Assembly (NCBI GenBank): GCA_014529385.2
Contig: CM043959.1
Location: 56,776,753 to 56,840,752, forward strand
DNA length: 64,000 nucleotides
Direction of reading: 5' to 3'
Source of the DNA: Adiantum capillus-veneris
Lineage: Eukaryota > Streptophyta > Polypodiopsida > Polypodiales > Pteridaceae
A program made the position numbers and the translations under genes. Position 1 is the first letter of the stretch; each line of letters begins with the position of its first letter. A model generated the notes under the pieces. That model saw nothing but the letters and a program-made list of their open reading frames with translations. It was not told the DNA's origin and did no database searches. This document shows positions 56,204 through 64,000 of the stretch, piece by piece.

Positions 56204-57837
56204 TTGGAAGGCCTAGTCATTAGAGGTATCACCACTTGGGAAGCAGTCACCACCAATGCGATCCAATTGGAGGATAATTTAATGATTCAAGGAGAAAGAG
56301 TGTCTGTTGAGCCTAAATCTATTAGCTCGCAAGCATCAGGGCATAAGCCAATGACCCTAAAGCCTATTGCTAAGGAGCCAAAGATATCTGAAATGACTTT
56401 AGCAGATCTCACCAAGGCCATTCAAGAGAGTCTTAGAGATAATCGTGCTCCGCAAAACAATCATATGTATCTTAGAAGGGAGCAACAATGGTGCTTAGTA
56501 TGCTATGGACCGCATAGTACCAGTGAATGCCCTACTTTTAGAGTAAAATTCAATGGGAACTGCAATGCCTGTGGAAGGTATGGTCATCAAGCCAAGGATT
56601 GCATAGTATTTAAGCGCGCAATGGCCAATAGACCAACCTTAGCATGGACAGACACACCTCGAGTGCCTGCATTGATGCCGGCCCCACCTCTTGAACAAAC
56701 AGCACAACACATGGTCCCTAGGGCCCAAAATGTTGTTCAAACAACACCCTTACCACCTCCAGTGCTAGGACCGCAACCACCACATCCGAGAATCACTTCT
56801 GTGAATCAAGTAGGTTGTGAGTCATCTATTGCTTGTTTGGAAGGCTGTGAGGAAGATATAGATCCTAATATTGCCTATGGGATCGATGTGCTTGAAGAAA
56901 GTCCACAATACTACATGAAGGACTATTGGGGACAAGTCAAACCTGTCTATCAAGTAGCTGCCTTGTGGCAAGAGGCCAAAATATCAATTACACTGCTAAG
57001 AGACCACCTCTTCAATGCTATGAGTGTGGAGGTCCACATCGTGTAGCCGAGTGTCCTATTAGGCTACAAAAGAACGCCACACTAATGCAAACCAATCAAG
57101 CGAGCACGTCTACAATGCCGATACTCATGTGTAATCAATGTAGCATAGATCATTTGATTTCCCAATGTCCAAATAATCCAAATGCACCGAAGATCACACC
57201 ATTAAACTTGATTGAAGTTACCGAGGAGCCATCACAAAGTACACCTGTGGTACCAGTAAACGTACTCACACAATCGATGCTCCAAAAACAAAATTATATT
57301 CTTGAGGAAATAGACACGGTATCAATTGCCCAATTTCAGAAAAAGAATAAAATAGGAAGGAAGAGATCGCAAAAAGTAGCGAAGTCAGACCCCAGTTCAA
57401 AGACCAACATAAGGACTGGTGACGACCCCGTATATATGAACGATGCTGAAGAGGATTTTGATTCAGGTGAAACCATGGAGACCAAAATGATCACTAAGAT
57501 AGAAACCAACAAGGAAGATCTTCATGAGCCACAATGGCCAGGATCCAAGAAGAAGATAGAAACTTATCCAAACCCTACAGAGGAGATTGAGCGAGTAAAG
57601 CAATTAAGGAATTTGGTAGAAGATAAAAGGGATCTAGAACCAGCACCTAGGCAGATCCAAATTACAAACACCGTGTTCCCTATGCAACAACAACCTCACC
57701 AAGTCCATAGACCCTTAGCCATACCTAGTGTCATCCAAGAAGAAAGTGACTTAAAGTCATGGGAAATTGGTAATCCACTTGAGTTCTGCTATCTCCTTTA
57801 TAAGCTCCTCCTGTCTTTGAACCTGCATCAATGCTAG
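56204..57837 (+). pseudogene. Gag C-terminal part with four zinc knuckles
   Basis: Two overlapping frames, 56204-57046 and 56926-57837, are joined by a frameshift near 56985. Zinc knuckles are CLVCYGPHSTSEC, CNACGRYGHQAKDC, CYECGGPHRVAEC and CNQCSIDHLISQC. Three of them have three residues rather than four between the second cysteine and the histidine. A charged Lys/Glu/Asp tail follows. The last 20 codons read into sequence antisense to the coiled-coil frame, marking the inversion breakpoint near 57770. Confidence 0.8.
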
Positions 57838-59184
57838 GTCCCTACACTGTGATTGTTCTAGTTTTAATTCCAATTCTAAGTTTTTGTATAACTTTTCAAG
57901 TGCCTTGTAGACTTCATCGGATCCTTTGATCGAGGCCACAACTGGATTTTCTTTGATTTGCCGTAAGAAAATGGCTTGATCAGAATACTGCAGAGAAGCA
58001 CTGGCAACATCTAATTGCACCTGAATTTTCTGAGTTGACAGAGAGGTTGTAAGAAGTTCATTTGTAACTTTTGTCAGCTGCTTGTCTTTTTCTTTGCAGG
58101 CATCAGATAATTTGGTGAGTAGATCGCCTAACTCCTCCATTTCTTTTTGTTGCCTATCTCTAGCTAACTGATGTTGTTCCACTTCTGCCTTTAGCTCTTG
58201 CACCTGCCTTTGGAGATCAGTGATGACAGTCATCATGTCTTCTAGCTCTCCTTGAAGAGCGTCGATCACCATTTCCAGTTCCTTGGCCTTTGTGATGCGG
58301 TTTAAAGCTGTTGAACGGAGTCTCTCCGTCGTTTCCTGCTTCTGACGTGCATATTCATTGACTTGGACTATTACTTCGTTGTTTGACTGCCACTCCTCCT
58401 GTCGTGCCAGCTGAGATGTGCCTGCAGCCTCATGTGTTGCTTCTTGTTGCGCCGTAACTGCTGGTGGTTCTTGTGTGGAGGTAGATGGTCGGTCTTCTTC
58501 TTGGCCATCCTGAGGCTTCGATGCCTCAGCAGTTTCTGGCTGAGTAGAAGTAGAGGGTGTTGTCTCAACCCTTGCTGTCTCTTCAGGTGCCGGTATTTCT
58601 TCCTTTTCTGGCTCGGGCTCTGTCTCATGTACAGTGGTAGGCGCTTTTTCCACATCTGCTTCTTTATCAGTCTCTTTTTCAGATCGACTTGCCTTTTCCT
58701 CTTCTGGCTTTTGAGTATCTTCTACTGCCTTCTCCTGTTCCGGCTCAGCTTCTTTTTCTTTTTGTCCGTTGGCGTGGGTGTATGGTCTCTGTCTACTTGG
58801 TTTCGCGCCATCTCTCATGGGTATAGTATGTAGACAGATTTCTGGATCAACACCCTTGAGATCCTTGTAAGACCAAGCGAAGATATCTCGGTATTTTTTG
58901 AACAAGCTCAGCAAAAGCTTTTCTTCTTCTTCTGTTAGGTCGTTCGCAATGTTTGTAGGTCTAGGCTCTTCTCCTTGTTCAGCCAAGTCTACCCTTTTAG
59001 CATTTTCAGGACTTTCGTAAGACTCACCCTGTTTTCGTAGTTTCCTAACGGGTTGTTCAACTCTGATTTTCCGATTTTGGAGAGTATACCTTTTGTAATG
59101 GGATGGAACATGCATTACATCCTTACCATCCTCTTTCGCGGTTTCCATTTCAGTTGCGTATATCTCCTTTAGAGCTTTTTTCAA
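57757..59184 (-). CDS. Pol linker fused to an intact acidic/coiled-coil protein
   Basis: 475 codons with no stop. Residues 1-130 are the protease-RT linker of a Ty3/gypsy pol, ending at the start of RT (LFKKYRDIFAWSYKDLKG, then RQRPY near 131). Where RT should follow, the frame enters an unrelated Glu/Lys/Pro-rich stretch (about 135-260, with repeated TSTQ). A long heptad-rich helix follows from about 265 (ELEMVIDALQGELEDMMTVI, then DLQRQVQELKAEVEQ). The last few codons lie at the breakpoint with the inverted gag. I do not recognise the C-terminal part. It may be an accessory retroelement protein or a captured host gene. Confidence 0.75.
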   Translation of the reverse strand: MKKALKEIYATEMETAKEDGKDVMHVPSHYKRYTLQNRKIRVEQPVRKLRKQGESYESPENAKRVDLAEQGEEPRPTNIANDLTEEEEKLLLSLFKKYRDIFAWSYKDLKGVDPEICLHTIPMRDGAKPSRQRPYTHANGQKEKEAEPEQEKAVEDTQKPEEEKASRSEKETDKEADVEKAPTTVHETEPEPEKEEIPAPEETARVETTPSTSTQPETAEASKPQDGQEEDRPSTSTQEPPAVTAQQEATHEAAGTSQLARQEEWQSNNEVIVQVNEYARQKQETTERLRSTALNRITKAKELEMVIDALQGELEDMMTVITDLQRQVQELKAEVEQHQLARDRQQKEMEELGDLLTKLSDACKEKDKQLTKVTNELLTTSLSTQKIQVQLDVASASLQYSDQAIFLRQIKENPVVASIKGSDEVYKALEKLYKNLELELKLEQSQCRDLALMQVQRQEELIKEIAELKWITNFP

Positions 59185-59423
59185 CCCTTGATTTTTTTTT
59201 TCCGCTCAACTCTGGTCATGAGTGGTTTCTTATTCTGTGATTTTTCTTGAGTACCCTTCCTTGTTTTTCTCGATGTCTAAGACATTTCTTAGTTTTTGTT
59301 TGATAGATATCTGCCGGTTATTTTGTCCTTGACACGATCATTAGCATCTATCTGCATCAGGAACTGTGTTTTACTGGAGACTGATGGCATAGGTTGTGTT
59401 TTCACAATTTAGGTGTCTCTCTT

Positions 59424-59741
59424 TCATCTATAGCATTTTTGTCTTCTTGATTTCTGGTTTGGAAAGTCAAAAAACTTTTCCTCCCCTCCTTTTAAGAGTA
59501 ACTTAGCTCTCGTATGCTCTTTTTCTGACCCCAAATCTTCTGAGGTAGCTGAGTGTTCATCTAACTCATCAGTTGCATCGTAATAGAGGTCTGAAAAGAC
59601 TTGTTGAGCTTTCATTAAGTCCTTGGGTTCCTCATCTTCATTTTCAATGTTGAGGATTGACATCATTTGGATGGGAATTATGTTGTAGCCATTCTCATTG
59701 CAAAATTGAGTAGGCATAGACGTATTCACACATACATCCAT
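59424..59741 (-). CDS. Protease-RT linker piece
   Basis: 105 codons, acidic, corresponding by position to 54306-54740 in the other element. No catalytic motif. It is separated from the protease frame by about 100 bases and from the next frame (59184) by stops. Confidence 0.5.
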   Translation of the reverse strand: MDVCVNTSMPTQFCNENGYNIIPIQMMSILNIENEDEEPKDLMKAQQVFSDLYYDATDELDEHSATSEDLGSEKEHTRAKLLLKGGEEKFFDFPNQKSRRQKCYR

Positions 59742-59846
59742 TGTTGCTAAAATTTGAGTCCACTCGAATGGCTCAAATAAATGCTCTAGAAAGGGTTCAG
59801 GTACGTAGGTTTTGTCAGTGCAGTCCCTTTCTAGGATACATTCTTC

Positions 59847-60476
59847 TCATCTTAAGCTTCCGTTTTTTGAAGCTCCGCACATCCAAATAGGAGTGTCTTT
59901 GTTTAACCAGGATGGGAGTTTAGTTTCAGCCGAAGAGACTGAATCAAACTCTTGGATGGGTGTTTTCAAGACATCTCTACAAGTGTGATCTTTTAGATTG
60001 ACTCTTGTTATAGATCCCACTTGTTTCAAATACAGATAGTTGTTTCTCCAATTTTGGATAAATTGTACCTGTCGCATGAAAGGTCTTCCCAATATGATTT
60101 CATAGTTGAGTTTTTTCCCAAAGTCTACTATGGCAAAAGTGTGTTGATATTCAATTCCACAGGAATTGATTATCACTTTTTCAAGCAGCCCTAATGGTCT
60201 CTCAATGTGTCCGTCAGCCAACTGCAATTTCATTCGCCTGATGGCTAGTTGTCCCCAGGATTCCCATACTGCTTTAGTGGCTATGGCTATGCCAGCTCCA
60301 CTATCCAGTATCTCCATGGTTTCAATGTCATTATATTTCACTGGGAGGGTGGTGTTTCCTTCTTCCCCTTCATAATATTCTTCGACTTTGTTCATAGGAA
60401 CTGATCGAATCTCTTTGTTTTCCATTTCATTTTTTAATTTTCCCAAATTCTTCAAGATTAACCTCGTTATTCCCAC
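59847..60476 (-). CDS. Aspartic protease (retropepsin)
   Basis: 209 codons. The active-site loop is TMEILDSGAGIAIATKAVWE with D-S-G intact. TFAIVDFGKKLNYEIILGRP supplies the second strand and the ILGRP motif; a WRNNYLYLKQ block closes the domain. The homologous protease at 54794-55300 has the same order and spacing. Its role is to mature the Gag-Pol precursor. The segment before about residue 50 is linker from gag. No stop falls within the domain. Confidence 0.88.
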   Translation of the reverse strand: MGITRLILKNLGKLKNEMENKEIRSVPMNKVEEYYEGEEGNTTLPVKYNDIETMEILDSGAGIAIATKAVWESWGQLAIRRMKLQLADGHIERPLGLLEKVIINSCGIEYQHTFAIVDFGKKLNYEIILGRPFMRQVQFIQNWRNNYLYLKQVGSITRVNLKDHTCRDVLKTPIQEFDSVSSAETKLPSWLNKDTPIWMCGASKNGSLR

Positions 60477-60741
60477 CTTCTCTAGGGTTTTCTGTAAATC
60501 ATTCCATAAGTATGATCTGAGTTTTCACAGTTCTCCCAAGGTAAGACTGCATTGAATGGGTGTAGACATGATTGAATGAATGTTGTCTACTTCTAGGGTC
60601 TTTTTGCTTGAGTGGTCTTGCACACGATGGATCCATCTTCGTTATCTCCCAAGTAAGAAGGTAATGTTTTTAATGTCAATGGTTTCAACATTCCTGAAGC
60701 TTCCAATCCGCAATCCCCGTACAAGGATTGTAAATCCATGT

Positions 60742-61983
60742 TCATTTTTCAGAAAGTAGGCTATCCAACCACACTTCCTCTATAGGAGCTGACTTTAAAG
60801 TTACGCTCCCATCATTGATCTCTCTTACTTTTTCACATAAGTGTCCTGAACAGTCTTCCTCTACGAATGGAATTCCGTCTAAAGCATCTTCGCTGTCAGG
60901 CACTATAAGCTCTGGTTCGTTTGTTTCAAGGTGGGGTTCTGCCACCACATCGGATTTTGCTTTCGTTTCTTTTATCATAAGCTCTCCAGGTTTTACAATA
61001 CTTTCAAGTTTGGGTTTTTGTTTTTTCAACATTTCTTGCGTGATTCTTACCAAGTTTTGATAAGCTTCCAGCTTAGCTGCTTCCATGTCTCGAGATGGAT
61101 AATTTTTCCATTTATTTTTCATGTTTTGGCATGCTTTAAGTCCTGCTTGGTAGGCTTCCAAAGCGGCATTAATAGGCTCAAAAATTTTATCAACCAGAAT
61201 GGATCCTCCAAATTTCACGGTTGTTTCTTTGAATTCACTACCAATTTCTTTCAACTTGTCCTGGGCTAGCTTCTTTGCTTTCTCTTCGATTTCGACCCGT
61301 TGTTTTTGTTTTCTTATCTCATATCTTTTGCTTCTACTCCTTTTGATTCTTTGAGAAGAAAATTTTGTATTTTCCGAATCATCAGAGGAGTTGTGTTTCT
61401 TTTTCTTTGCCTGGGATCTAGTGATTACCTTGATTGGAACAATTGGTTCACTCTCTGATGAGCTACTAGGCATCACTTGAACTACGTTTACTATGATTTT
61501 ATCCTTGTTCAAAGGATTCTTAGGACAATCTTCCGAAAAGTGTCCTCCCTTTTTGCAACATTGTATGCAATAGGCTTCAATTGGTTTGAGGTTTTTGTCA
61601 GGCTCTGGACATTCGTTTTTCCAATGGTCATCAGCACCACAGTTATGACAGTTTCCTGTTCTAGGCTTCATCATGGGTCTTCCCACGGAAGGCCTGACAC
61701 CTTGATTAGCTACATAATACATCGGTGCTAGATCTGGTGGAGCATAAGTCACTATTTCTTCCATTGGTGGTGGATGTGGATTATACCAATCTCCTTCTAC
61801 CATTACTGTAGATGGACTAGGCTCTGCATCGAGTGTAACAGGCACTAATGCTTGTTCATCTATGACTCCTTCAGAGTGCATGTACTTTACAAGCACTGCA
61901 TTATGTCCTGGATACGGAGGTTGTTGTCCCAACACAGGTTGAGGTCTTTCCATACCCATTGGTGGTCTTTGAGCTTGGGCCAT
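60742..61983 (-). CDS. Gag C-terminal part with two zinc knuckles
   Basis: 413 codons, in the same frame as the gag core, separated only by a TAG at 61990-61992. Pro-rich start; knuckles CHNCGADDHWKNEC (standard spacing) and CIQCCKKGGHFSEDC (five residues before the histidine). A Ser-rich and strongly basic segment follows (about 190-245), then a helical stretch (KKLAQDKLKEIGSEFKET onward) and an acidic end. It binds element RNA. Confidence 0.8.
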   Translation of the reverse strand: MAQAQRPPMGMERPQPVLGQQPPYPGHNAVLVKYMHSEGVIDEQALVPVTLDAEPSPSTVMVEGDWYNPHPPPMEEIVTYAPPDLAPMYYVANQGVRPSVGRPMMKPRTGNCHNCGADDHWKNECPEPDKNLKPIEAYCIQCCKKGGHFSEDCPKNPLNKDKIIVNVVQVMPSSSSESEPIVPIKVITRSQAKKKKHNSSDDSENTKFSSQRIKRSRSKRYEIRKQKQRVEIEEKAKKLAQDKLKEIGSEFKETTVKFGGSILVDKIFEPINAALEAYQAGLKACQNMKNKWKNYPSRDMEAAKLEAYQNLVRITQEMLKKQKPKLESIVKPGELMIKETKAKSDVVAEPHLETNEPELIVPDSEDALDGIPFVEEDCSGHLCEKVREINDGSVTLKSAPIEEVWLDSLLSEK

Positions 61984-61989
61984 ATTAGG

Positions 61990-62751
61990 CTAATATCTGT
62001 ACATGGATTGTCCTTGTGGCCTCATGGGCACGTACGGAACATTCCCATCATACTTTGGTATGAAGTAGCACTCATGGGTCTCATGGTTGGTCCATTTACC
62101 CTCGATTGCACACCATTTTTGTGGCCTAATTGGTTGTCCATGTGGAGGTATTCCTTGTCCTGGTCCTCTCATAGGTGCTTTTTGCATATTGTTCATCATG
62201 TCGTTCATCCTTTTTAGCATATCTTCTATGGTTGAGAGTGGTGCCGCAGCAGCCATTCCCACTTGTGCTGGTTTTGTGGACGCTGTCTTCTCGCTTTGGT
62301 TATCCTTAGGGACATCTTCTTCGTTGAAAATCTCGCAATTGTCTCCTTGGTCAATAGCGTGAGACACACACGCTTCTAGGGTTGTATGCTTTTTACTATA
62401 GAGTATAGCATGAAGTTCTTTGTTTAGCAGTCCCTCCAGAAACAAAGATACAAGTCGTTCTTCTGCAGGTATCTCCATCTCTGGGCATCTGGCAATGTAT
62501 TGTTTCATTTGAGTTGCACAATCCCTGACAGATTCGCCATGTTTCTGTTTAAAGCTGTAGATTTGAGCTACCGTATTATGTTTGATCCCCGTTTTGGAAC
62601 AAGCAGCTACAAATCCTTGAGCTAATGTGTTCAAGTCCATGACTGACCTTGGTGGAAAGTTTTGGAACCATGTCAATGCTTTTCCTTCTAATGTCATTCC
62701 AAACCCCTCGAATTGAGTATGGAAATCGAATATACGCTCTGATCTTAGCAC
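61990..62751 (-). CDS. Gag core
   Basis: 254 codons. The domain begins upstream of the first ATG: KWVRKYSGSGDPYDHLTSFK lies between this frame and the TAG at 62815. FHTQFEGFGMTLEGKALTWF and YSFKQKHGESVRDCATQMKQ, followed by LEGLLNKELHAIL, are the successive helices of the retrotransposon gag family. A Met/Gly/Pro-rich linker then leads to the zinc-knuckle part. Gag forms the particle shell. Confidence 0.85.
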   Translation of the reverse strand: MLRSERIFDFHTQFEGFGMTLEGKALTWFQNFPPRSVMDLNTLAQGFVAACSKTGIKHNTVAQIYSFKQKHGESVRDCATQMKQYIARCPEMEIPAEERLVSLFLEGLLNKELHAILYSKKHTTLEACVSHAIDQGDNCEIFNEEDVPKDNQSEKTASTKPAQVGMAAAAPLSTIEDMLKRMNDMMNNMQKAPMRGPGQGIPPHGQPIRPQKWCAIEGKWTNHETHECYFIPKYDGNVPYVPMRPQGQSMYRY

Positions 62752-62814
62752 TTGCTTAAAGCTTGTTAAGTGGTCGTATGGATCCCCTGATCCACTGTAT
62801 TTTCTGACCCATTT

Positions 62815-63820
62815 CTAAAAATCAGCAGGTATGATGCGTCTGGTTGGTTCAACCCCAGGTCTTCTGGGAGTTGGTAATGTTCCGAGTCCTTCAAACCAGT
62901 CTGTTGGAAATAGTGACTCATGTAGCCCTGGACTGGCCTTAGTGTCACCCAATTTTCTACGTGATGAGGTGGTTTCTGGTTTCTTCACATTACTCTCAGA
63001 CGATCTCTCACGGTGTTCATCTCTTGAAATTGTTTCTGGTCCTTGCCCCAATATCCAATCCCGGATGGAATACCCTTGGTGTTTGGTTTGTTCTACCTCC
63101 TCAGGAGTCATCATGACAAATTTGTTGTTATAACAATCCCTAAACATGTAGGTTGGTAGGTATGCTGATCCCTTATCTTTGATCTGAAGATGTAGATGAT
63201 TTCCATCGCCGTTAATTGTCCTGGTTTGGCATGAGAAGTCCACAGAAGATCTTTTATGTTTTTATCTTCCCAACAATAGACTCCGATCCTAGGATCATCC
63301 GTACTAAGTCGTTTCAAAGGCTTCAAGTCTACTTGATCGTATTCCTCGAATTCTAAAGTTGGTGGTCCTTCTTTTGCTGACATATCTGGGATTATGGTGT
63401 TTACTTCTAACCCCCATTTGTCTATCATGTCAGGGTTTTCGACTTGTAAATAGTGAGTTCCATTTCGATCCATGTACATGTTTCCTTGTTTGTTTGCGCC
63501 CTAACCTCTTCTTCGAACTCAATACCATGGTCATCAATGCGAATAGCATACTCCTCGTTAGGGTCCAAGTAAACCTGGGCTCCATGACGGTTAGTCTTGT
63601 AAAAAGATAGTATATGCTTATAGCGTACTGTCGTTCCGATTTCCGAGTGAGTCGAGTAAGAAGACATTTCAGATGTTGAATCTAAAAAAGTGTCTAAGAC
63701 TTCTTCAGGAATTGTGTGCAAGGAATTTCCTTGCTTCACACTTTCTTCGGTAGATACTCTACTGGAGGTTTCTCCGAGTATGCCCTGATTTCCTAGTACA
63801 CGACAAGATCTAAGGTTCAT
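62815..63820 (-). pseudogene. Gag N-terminal extension of unknown function
   Basis: Three overlapping frames (63820-63425, 63479-63111, 63243-62815) with two frameshifts. Start MNLRSCRVLGNQ at 63820. It includes EYAIRIDDHGIEFEEEV, THYLQVENPDMIDKWGLEV, VYCWEDKNIKDLLWTSHAKP and YMFRDCYNNKFVMMTPEEVE. The last frame leads into the gag core through one TAG (62815-62817). About 335 residues precede the gag core, far more than usual. Two other copies exist at 33183-33775 and 38822-39831, so this is a regular part of the family. Confidence 0.7.
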
Positions 63821-64000
63821 ATAGACTTATGAAGCCCTGGAAAGAGTACTCACCTGGATAGAGTACTCACGTTTGGATTGACTTGTCATCAATTTCCACT
63901 TGATTCAACTGCAACTTTCTGTCAAGCCACTGATTCCTCGTCTGCAACCTGATTTCTGTACAAATTGGATCAAGTTAGCTATTCTTCTATAAAGACAATA
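63821..64000 (-). other. Leader of the second element
   Basis: Non-coding sequence upstream of the gag start, with a direct repeat of GAGTACTCAC at about 63845 and 63860. By comparison with the copy at 32609-33183, the primer site should lie roughly 400 bases past the window edge. Confidence 0.5.

Larger units (their letters stand above)
57757..64000 (-). mobile_element. Second non-chromovirus Ty3/gypsy element, 5' part
   Basis: Right to left: leader (beyond 63820), gag with N-terminal extension, gag core, zinc knuckles, protease, linker, then a junction to a coiled-coil frame in place of RT. The primer site and 5' LTR should lie beyond the right edge. Homologous in every domain to the 48-55 kb element but clearly a different copy. 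Confidence 0.8.

Noticed and set aside
58432-58833. Plus-strand Cys/Phe/Leu-rich frame resembling a membrane protein
   Set aside because: Antisense to the Glu/Lys/Pro-rich part of the coiled-coil frame; the hydrophobicity is a complement effect.

Overview
The window is nuclear DNA of a land plant with a repeat-rich genome. It is AT-rich, with GT-AG introns, long (GA)n/(CA)n microsatellites and many LTR retrotransposons using a tRNA-iMet-type primer site. There is one clear host gene, a seven-exon DnaJ co-chaperone ending in a plant-type CAQQ prenylation box. I see no bacterial, organellar or CRISPR features. The lineage cannot be fixed from sequence alone; a fern or another large-genome non-flowering plant is a guess.

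Layout. 1-1679: end of a minus-strand Ty3/gypsy element (primer site and 5' LTR) whose body lies off the left edge. 1680-9546: repeats and no recognisable gene. 9547-18265: an 8.7-kb chromovirus (minus strand) with two nearly identical 1.63-kb LTRs, gag, protease, RT, RNase H, integrase and chromodomain, broken by frameshifts and an integrase deletion. 18266-20873: decayed Ty1/copia element (minus). 20883-23420: 3' part of a second chromovirus (plus). 24554-28444: the DnaJ gene. 28864-29331: a small Mutator-like element with a 9-bp target duplication. 32609-33775: primer site and remains of a gag-type reading frame (plus). 34131-35992: recent 931-bp tandem duplication. 36561-38617: internally deleted Ty1/copia element (plus). 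38822-39831: another copy of the gag N-terminal region (minus). 40566-43337: long inverted-repeat structure with three ~575-bp arms and a GC-rich 1-kb centre. 44495-44872: RT relic. 46.3 and 48.3 kb: two polypurine-tract/LTR starts (minus).

48326-64000 is a complex of non-chromovirus Ty3/gypsy elements, mostly minus strand. From right to left it holds a gag with a long unfamiliar N-terminal extension, protease, the pol linker joined in frame to an intact coiled-coil reading frame, a gag segment in inverted orientation, a second protease and linker, RT, RNase H, integrase, and then an additional retropepsin-like domain downstream of integrase. A 1.34-kb terminal-inverted-repeat element flanked by TTAA sits inside the pol linker.

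The most unusual points are the post-integrase retropepsin, the intact coiled-coil frame ending at an inversion breakpoint, the three-copy gag N-terminal extension, the TTAA-flanked transposon, and the giant hairpin. All are read by eye; family assignments rest on motifs, not on database searches.
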